Assembly: GCF_016881005.1 (NCBI RefSeq)
Contig: NZ_JACOPV010000011.1
Coordinates: forward strand, 124,001 to 188,000
DNA: 64,000 nucleotides
Reading direction: 5' to 3'
DNA from: Pseudomonas arcuscaelestis
GTDB lineage: Bacteria; Pseudomonadota; Gammaproteobacteria; Pseudomonadales; Pseudomonadaceae
Positions 58,936 through 64,000 of this stretch are shown here, one piece after another. Numbering within the stretch: the first letter of the stretch is position 1; each line of letters begins with the position of its first letter. A program made the translations under genes and the position numbers. The notes below the pieces were generated by a model that was given only the letters and a program-made list of their open reading frames with translations, was not told the origin of the DNA and did not search any database.

Positions 58936-58967
58936 CTGTGGGAGCACGGCAAGCCGTGCTCCCACAG
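58936..58967. repeat. Perfect 15-bp palindrome within the cstA-ybdD-cobW set
   Basis: CTGTGGGAGCACGGC (58936-58950), AA, GCCGTGCTCCCACAG (58953-58967). REP-like words (GTGGGAGC) and no U-run, so probably an mRNA-stabilising or partial termination element ahead of the cobW gene. Confidence 0.75.
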
Positions 58968-58993
58968 GTTGTGTCGCCGTCAGTAGCTGTGAT

Positions 58994-59191
58994 TCAACAG
59001 CACTTGGGCCCACTCTTGCCGCCGTAACGGGCTTCTTGGCGTTCGCGGAAGAACGCCTCGTAGCTCATCACCGGCTTGTCCGGATGCTTGGTCTGCATGT
59101 GCTCGACGTAGTTGTCGTAGTCGGGCATTCCGACCATCAGGCGGGCTGCCTGCCCCAGGTACTTACCCAGTCGACCGAGATCGTTGAACAT
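58994..59191 (-). CDS. ybdD: YbdD/YjiX family small protein
   Basis: 65 residues from ATG 59191, with AGAGGA about 8 nt upstream. The conserved pattern GMPDYDNYVEHMQTKHPD and EAFFRERQEARYGG, ending GPKCC, is diagnostic of the YbdD family, which is always found beside CstA-type peptide/pyruvate transporters. Its role, possibly as a transporter partner, is not established. 15 bp downstream of cstA. Confidence 0.94.
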   Translation of the reverse strand: MFNDLGRLGKYLGQAARLMVGMPDYDNYVEHMQTKHPDKPVMSYEAFFRERQEARYGGKSGPKCC

Positions 59192-59209
59192 CACTGCATT
59201 CCTCTTGAG

Positions 59210-61276
59210 TTACGCATCCGGCAGTGCCTGGAACGGGGACTCTTTGTCAGTCCGTTCTTTCTTGTTCAGGGCGCCAATGCCGACCTTCAGAGCAAAGAAC
59301 AGAATGGCGAAGACCACGAACAGGAACAGGCCGGTCAGGGTCGCGTTGGTGTAGGCGTTGAAGATCACGTGTTGCATCTGACCAATGTCCTTGGCCGGTG
59401 CCAGTACCTGGCCTGCATCCAGCGCAGTGCTGTACTTATTGGCCAATGCCAGGAAGCCGACTGCCGGGTTCGGATCGAAGAGCTTGATGAAGCCTGCAGT
59501 CGTGGTGCAGATCAGCAGCCACACAGCCGGCAGCAAGGTGACCCACATGTAACGCTGGCGCTTCATTTTGATCAGCACCACAGTACCCAGCATCAGCGCG
59601 ATACCGGCCAGCATCTGGTTAGAGATACCGAACAGTGGCCACAGGGTGTTGATGCCGCCCAATGGATCGATAACCCCCTGGTACAGCAGGTAGCCCCAGA
59701 GCGCCACACAGCCGGCGGTGGCGATCAGGTTGGCAGTCCAGGACTCTGTGCGCTTGAGCGCTGGAACGAAGCTGCCCAGCAGATCCTGGAGCATGAATCG
59801 ACCCGCTCGAGTACCGGCATCCACGGCAGTAAGAATAAACAGCGCTTCAAACAGGATCGCAAAGTGGTACCAGAAAGCCATGGTGTTTTCACCCGGCAGC
59901 ACCTGGTGCAGGATCTGCGCAATACCCACCGCCAGCGTCGGCGCACCACCGGCACGCGCCAGAATGGTGTGCTCGCCAATGTCCTTGGCGACCGCTTCAA
60001 GTGCATCAGGTGTAATCGCAAAGCCCCAGCTACTCACCGTTTGCGCCACCGACACCACGTCGGAGCCAACAACCGCGGCGGGGCTGTTCATGGCGAAATA
60101 CACGCCTGGCTCGATCACCGAAGCGGCAACCATGGCCATGATCGCCACGAATGACTCCATGAGCATGCCGCCGTAACCGATGTAACGGGCGTTGGTTTCG
60201 TTGTCCAGCAACTTGGGCGTGGTGCCCGACGAAATCAGCGCATGGAAGCCCGACACCGCGCCACAGGCAATGGTGATGAACAGGAATGGGAACAGGGTGC
60301 CCTTCCAGACAGGGCCTGTGCCGTCGGTGAACTGGGTCAGCGCCGGCATTTTCAGCTCAGGCGCGATGATCAGGATACCGATGGCCAGACCGACTATGGT
60401 ACCGATCTTGAGGAACGTCGACAGGTAGTCACGTGGCGCCAGTACCAGCCAGACCGGCAGTACCGCAGCAACGAAGCCGTAGCCAACCAGCATCCAGGTG
60501 ATCTGTACACCGGTGAAGGTGAACGCCGGGCCCCAGACCGGATCCGCCGCAACCTGGCCCCCCAGCCAGATGGACAGCAGCAACAACACCACGCCCATCA
60601 GCGAGATTTCACCGATACGACCTGGGCGGATGTAGCGCATGTAGATGCCCATGAACATCGCGATCGGAATGGTCGCCATGACCGTGAACATACCCCAAGG
60701 GCTCTCGGCCAGGGCCTTGACCACGATCAGCGCCAGCACCGCAAGGATGATGATCATGATCAGGAAGCAGCCAAATAGCGCGATGGTCCCGGGAATACGC
60801 CCCATTTCTTCACGGACCATGTCACCCAGCGAGCGGCCGTTGCGACGGGTCGAGAGGAACAGGATCATGAAGTCCTGCACCGCACCGGCCAGCACCACAC
60901 CGGCAATCAGCCAGAGCGTACCGGGCAGGTAGCCCATTTGTGCAGCCAGCACCGGGCCGACCAGTGGGCCTGCACCCGCGATGGCAGCGAAGTGGTGACC
61001 AAAGAGGATGTGCTTGTTGGTCGGAACATAGTCCAGACCATCATTGTTGAGCACCGCGGGGGTAGCCCGACGCGGGTCCAGCTGCATCACCTTGGTGGCA
61101 ATAAACAGACTGTAGTAACGGTACGCGACCAGGTAGATAGCCACTGAAGCGACGACAATCCACAAGGCGTTGATGGCTTCGCCTCGACGCAGGGCAACCA
61201 CACCCAGCGCACAGGCTCCTATGACTGCCAGCGCCAGCCACGGTATGTGGCGTAGCAGGCTATTATTGTTGTTCAT
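59210..61276 (-). CDS. cstA: Carbon starvation protein CstA (peptide/pyruvate transporter)
   Basis: 688 residues from ATG 61276 (MNNNNSLLRHIPWLAL), with GGAAG upstream; an in-frame reading to 61417 is rejected. About 16-18 membrane helices. Family hallmarks are NKHILFGHHFAAIAGAGPLVGPVLAAQMG near residue 80 (listed in part), GAVQDFMILFLSTRRNG and SGTTPKLLDNE. CstA homologues import peptides or pyruvate during carbon limitation. Divergent from the PilZ gene over 182 bp; followed by ybdD and cobW. Confidence 0.95.
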   Translation of the reverse strand: MNNNNSLLRHIPWLALAVIGACALGVVALRRGEAINALWIVVASVAIYLVAYRYYSLFIATKVMQLDPRRATPAVLNNDGLDYVPTNKHILFGHHFAAIAGAGPLVGPVLAAQMGYLPGTLWLIAGVVLAGAVQDFMILFLSTRRNGRSLGDMVREEMGRIPGTIALFGCFLIMIIILAVLALIVVKALAESPWGMFTVMATIPIAMFMGIYMRYIRPGRIGEISLMGVVLLLLSIWLGGQVAADPVWGPAFTFTGVQITWMLVGYGFVAAVLPVWLVLAPRDYLSTFLKIGTIVGLAIGILIIAPELKMPALTQFTDGTGPVWKGTLFPFLFITIACGAVSGFHALISSGTTPKLLDNETNARYIGYGGMLMESFVAIMAMVAASVIEPGVYFAMNSPAAVVGSDVVSVAQTVSSWGFAITPDALEAVAKDIGEHTILARAGGAPTLAVGIAQILHQVLPGENTMAFWYHFAILFEALFILTAVDAGTRAGRFMLQDLLGSFVPALKRTESWTANLIATAGCVALWGYLLYQGVIDPLGGINTLWPLFGISNQMLAGIALMLGTVVLIKMKRQRYMWVTLLPAVWLLICTTTAGFIKLFDPNPAVGFLALANKYSTALDAGQVLAPAKDIGQMQHVIFNAYTNATLTGLFLFVVFAILFFALKVGIGALNKKERTDKESPFQALPDA

Positions 61277-61458
61277 GGTTTGCTTCCAGCTAGTGGATAA
61301 AAGACTGCCTTTCGAGTCTAGCGATACTGTCAGGAAAGACCACCCCCCACGTTGGTCTAGAGCCCTCAACGCGGGTTGAACACAGCCCGTTATGCGCCCT
61401 GGAGCGGACCTTGGCAAGTGTTGAGCTATAGTCAGGAAGAACCCCGGAGTGACTGAAC

Positions 61459-61824
61459 ATGAGCGACCACGAAGAACGTCGATGTTTCCAGCGTGTCACC
61501 TTCGATGCCCCCACCCTTCTGCGCCAGGGAGAGCAAAGTTGGGAGGTCGAGTTGCTCGACTTGTCCCTCAAAGGCTTGCTGATCAAGTGTCCAGAGCCCT
61601 GGGCTCCCGATCTGACCCAGGATTTCGAGGCCATCGTCACGCTCAGCCCGGAGGTAACGTTGCAGATGCAAGTCGAACTGCGCCATGAAGAAGGCCATCA
61701 GTTGGGCTTTATCTGCCTTTATATCGATGTCGACTCGATGAGTCATTTGCACCGTCTTGTGGAACTCAACCTGGCAGACAGCACAAAAATGATGCGTGAG
61801 CTGCGGGAATTGATCGAAGTTTAA
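61459..61824 (+). CDS. Single-domain PilZ c-di-GMP receptor (PA4608-like)
   Basis: 121 residues. The c-di-GMP-binding motifs are intact: RxxxR as RCFQR near residue 8 and DxSxxG as DLSLKG near residue 34. A beta barrel fills the centre and a C-terminal helix (DSMSHLHRLVELNLAD) matches PA4608, the PilZ protein of P. aeruginosa whose structure has been solved (recalled). Its place between cstA and radA is also the same. The partner it controls is unknown. Confidence 0.94.
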   Translation: MSDHEERRCFQRVTFDAPTLLRQGEQSWEVELLDLSLKGLLIKCPEPWAPDLTQDFEAIVTLSPEVTLQMQVELRHEEGHQLGFICLYIDVDSMSHLHRLVELNLADSTKMMRELRELIEV

Positions 61825-62004
61825 AATCTTTTAGCCTGCTACCTAGTTTGCCGCTCTCGGCATTTCTGTCCGTTTGGACAGCTTTCCAACCCTTTCCTGT
61901 GTCCCCACGCAGCCTTGCGCGGCCTGCGTGCGGGTGTTGGAACGATAACTGCATTCACTTACCGAGCCAAATGGCCCGTAAGACTGTTCCTACGCAAATC
62001 TAAA

Positions 62005-62018
62005 AATTGTATACAATT
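62005..62018. promoter_or_regulatory. Palindromic operator upstream of the purine permease
   Basis: AATTGTATACAATT, a perfect 14-bp palindrome, 67 bp before the permease start. TTGTATACAA is a recognised GntR-family half-site arrangement, so a GntR-type repressor of purine catabolism is the likely ligand; the regulator gene is not in the window. Confidence 0.7.
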
Positions 62019-62084
62019 GTTCTGGCGTTCCCATGCCGGACTTGTCTACAGTAGCGCCACAACAATAAATCAGAGACCCCGTCC

Positions 62085-63605
62085 ATGAATACGTCCTCCC
62101 CTAGCACGTCTTCAGCCCCACGTCCCGAAGACGAGAATCTGGGCCTAGGTGCCAACCTGGCGTACGGCCTGCAACACGTTTTGACGATGTATGGCGGCAT
62201 CGTCGCGGTTCCCCTGATCCTAGGTCAGGCTGCCGGCCTGACGCCGGCGGATATTGGCCTGCTGATTGCCGCCTCGCTGTTTGCGGGTGGTTTGGCAACG
62301 CTGCTGCAAACGCTGGGACTGCCCTGGTTCGGCTGCCAATTGCCATTGGTGCAGGGGGTTTCGTTTGCTGGCGTGGCGACAATGGGCGCGATCCTCAGCA
62401 GTGAGGGCGGCGGCGGCTTGCCCGGCGTCCTTGGCGCTGTCATGGCAGCGTCCTTTATCGGGTTTCTGATCACACCGGTGTTCTCGCGGATCACCAAGTA
62501 CTTCCCGCCACTGGTGACCGGTATCGTCATCACCACCATCGGCCTGACGCTGATGCCAGTTGCAGCACGTTGGGTTATGGGAGGCAACAGCAAAGCCCCC
62601 GATTTCGGCAGCATGTCGAATATCGGCCTGGCAGCACTGACCTTCGCCATCGTCCTGATCCTGAGCAAACTGGGCAGCGCAACAATTTCGCGCCTGTCCA
62701 TCCTGCTGGCCATGGTGATCGGCACCCTGATTGCCTGGTCGCTGGGCATGGCCGATTTCAGCAAGGTTCTAGACGGCCCGCTGGTCGCGATGCCTTCGCC
62801 CTTCCACTTCGGCATGCCGACCTTCCACATCGCCGCCATCCTGTCGATGTGCATCGTGATCATGGTTACCCTGGTGGAAACCTCGGCTGACATCCTCGCT
62901 GTCGGTGAAATCATCGACACCAAGGTCGACTCCAAGCGTCTGGGCAATGGCCTGCGCGCCGACATGGCATCGAGCATCCTGGCGCCGATTTTCGGCTCGT
63001 TCACCCAAAGCGCGTTCGCCCAGAACGTTGGTCTGGTGGCGGTAACGGGTGTGAAGAGTCGATATGTGGTGGCAACCGGTGGGGTGATCCTGGTGGTACT
63101 CGGCTTGCTGCCTATCATGGGTCGCGTGATTGCCGCCGTACCGACTTCGGTCCTCGGTGGCGCCGGCATCGTGTTGTTCGGCACCGTGGCAGCCAGCGGT
63201 ATCCGTACGCTCTCCAAGGTCAGTTACAAGAACAACGTCAACCTGATCATCGTCGCTGCCTCGCTGGGCTTTGGCATGATCCCGATCGCTGCTCCCAACT
63301 TTTACGCGCAGTTCCCTAACTGGTTCGAGACCATCTTCCACTCCGGCATCAGCTCGGCAGCGATCATGGCCATTGTCCTGAACCTGGTGTTCAACCATTT
63401 CACCGCAGGCAACTCCGATCAGCAGTCTGTATTCGCTGCCGCCTATGAACGCACCATCCACTACTCGGATATCTCCGCCCTACGTGATGGTGACTACTTC
63501 GAGGATGGCAAGCTGTTCAACGCTGATGGCGTAGAAGTACCAGTCAGGGGTGAGGGCGAGCATGGAGAGCCGCCAGCGCGACGAGAGGCCGTGTCGGAGC
63601 ATTGA
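62085..63605 (+). CDS. NCS2-family xanthine/urate permease
   Basis: A 506-residue nucleobase:proton symporter with about 14 helices. NCS2 features are NLAYGLQHVLTMYGGIVAVP at the N-terminus, LPLVQGVSFAGV near residue 87, the signature ETSADILAVGEIID in helix 8 and FTQSAFAQNVGLVAVTGV near 310. The AQNVG-T region favours the xanthine/urate branch over uracil. The C-terminal 50 residues are charged and cytoplasmic. Inserted between the PilZ gene and radA, which are neighbours in PAO1 (from memory). The upstream palindrome suggests purine-responsive control. Confidence 0.9.
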   Translation: MNTSSPSTSSAPRPEDENLGLGANLAYGLQHVLTMYGGIVAVPLILGQAAGLTPADIGLLIAASLFAGGLATLLQTLGLPWFGCQLPLVQGVSFAGVATMGAILSSEGGGGLPGVLGAVMAASFIGFLITPVFSRITKYFPPLVTGIVITTIGLTLMPVAARWVMGGNSKAPDFGSMSNIGLAALTFAIVLILSKLGSATISRLSILLAMVIGTLIAWSLGMADFSKVLDGPLVAMPSPFHFGMPTFHIAAILSMCIVIMVTLVETSADILAVGEIIDTKVDSKRLGNGLRADMASSILAPIFGSFTQSAFAQNVGLVAVTGVKSRYVVATGGVILVVLGLLPIMGRVIAAVPTSVLGGAGIVLFGTVAASGIRTLSKVSYKNNVNLIIVAASLGFGMIPIAAPNFYAQFPNWFETIFHSGISSAAIMAIVLNLVFNHFTAGNSDQQSVFAAAYERTIHYSDISALRDGDYFEDGKLFNADGVEVPVRGEGEHGEPPARREAVSEH

Positions 63606-63623
63606 TTCGACAGGCTGAAAAAT

Positions 63624-63655
63624 AAAAAGGCCGGTGCACATGCATCGGCCCTTTT
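63624..63655 (+). terminator. Terminator after the purine permease
   Basis: AAAAGGCCGGTG and CATCGGCCCTTTT-type arms around 63624-63655 (one G-T/mismatch), followed by T-rich sequence; usable on both strands for the convergent radA. Confidence 0.8.
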
Positions 63656-63675
63656 GTTTTATTGGCACCTGATCG

Positions 63676-64000
63676 TTATTCGAACAGCGCATCCAGCGCC
63701 TGTTCCAGCCGGGTTACCGCAATTACCTGCAACCCAGGTGGTGATTCCTTCGGCGCGTTGCCCTTGGGTACGATGGCGCGCTTGAAGCCATGCTTGGCCG
63801 CTTCCTTGAGGCGCTCCTGACCACTGGGCACTGGGCGTACCTCGCCAGACAGCCCCACTTCACCAAACACCAGCAGGCCGTTGTCCAGCGGACGATTGCG
63901 CAAGCTGGACATGATCGCCGCCATCAGCGCCAGGTCGGATGCCGTTTCCAGCACCTTGACCCCACCGACCACGTTGAGAAAGACATCCTGATCATGGGTG
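63676..64000 (-). CDS. radA: DNA repair protein RadA, partial (C-terminal end)
   Basis: The last ~107 residues of RadA/Sms, which processes recombination intermediates by ATP-driven branch migration. The visible part is the Lon-like C-terminal domain: NVVGGVKVLETASDLALMAAI, LLVFGEVGLSGEVRPVPSG and IVPKGNAPKESPPGLQVIAV. The stop is TAA at 63678-63676. The N-terminal zinc finger, RecA core and KNRFG motif lie outside the window. Confidence 0.95.
   Translation of the reverse strand, partial: THDQDVFLNVVGGVKVLETASDLALMAAIMSSLRNRPLDNGLLVFGEVGLSGEVRPVPSGQERLKEAAKHGFKRAIVPKGNAPKESPPGLQVIAVTRLEQALDALFE

Noticed and set aside
1..64000. CRISPR arrays, insertion sequences, prophage genes
   Set aside because: No regularly spaced direct repeats, transposase, integrase or phage structural motifs seen on either strand.

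Overview
This window is chromosomal DNA from a Pseudomonas, most likely of the P. putida group. The evidence is uniform GC-rich codon use, a gene order that from memory matches P. aeruginosa PA4663-PA4679, PA4684-PA4686 and PA4566-PA4609 in blocks, a gcd/oprB glucose-oxidation pair, and Pseudomonas REP-type hairpins in several intergenic gaps. All identifications come from reading the sequence; no database was searched. No phage, insertion sequence, integrase or CRISPR array was seen.

Layout. 1-3793 (minus) is the hemA-prfA-prmC-moeB translation and cofactor cluster, with moeB cut by the window edge. 3970-10783 (plus) is a TPR lipoprotein, lolB, ispE, tRNA-Gln, prs, rplY, pth and ychF. A strong promoter inside ispE appears to drive tRNA-Gln and prs. 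10878-22738 is the most accessory-looking part: oprB and gcd (PQQ glucose oxidation), soxR with a face-to-face divergent SoxR promoter, two MFS exporters, and an iron-starvation fecI-fecR-receptor operon behind a Fur box. 22792-28600 holds tRNA-Met, an orphan FecR-like gene, a LysE/LysR divergent pair, an M15-type peptidase, a secreted protein of unknown function, a beta carbonic anhydrase and a small acidic protein.

28602-34817 holds rimI and the divergent-sequence HolD (psi) subunit on the minus strand, then the three-gene MksF-MksE-MksB condensin operon. 34883-45423 holds creA, proB, obg, rpmA, rplU, ispB, yjdM, a Fur-box-controlled small protein, fklB, a DUF6482 protein, yqhA, a small unknown protein and a Lon-like protease. 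45701-49131 holds DUF3015 and DUF4105 envelope proteins, a small lipoprotein and a Gre-like factor. 49128-52386 holds gdhA and ettA. 52654-64000 holds the MorA-type c-di-GMP enzyme, glyA, cobW-ybdD-cstA, a PilZ protein, a purine permease and the end of radA.

How the genes work together. Translation is a recurring theme (RF1 and its methylase, L21, L27, L25, Pth, EttA, RimI, Obg, YchF, two tRNAs). Iron control shows twice, at the fecI operon and at the PA4570-like gene. Cyclic-di-GMP appears as MorA (synthesis and breakdown) and the PilZ receptor 5 kb away. The strongest unexplained signal is the SoxR-box promoter at 15265-15295. It has the 19-bp spacer typical of MerR-family activation, yet fires leftward into about 570 bp with no recognisable gene ahead of gcd.
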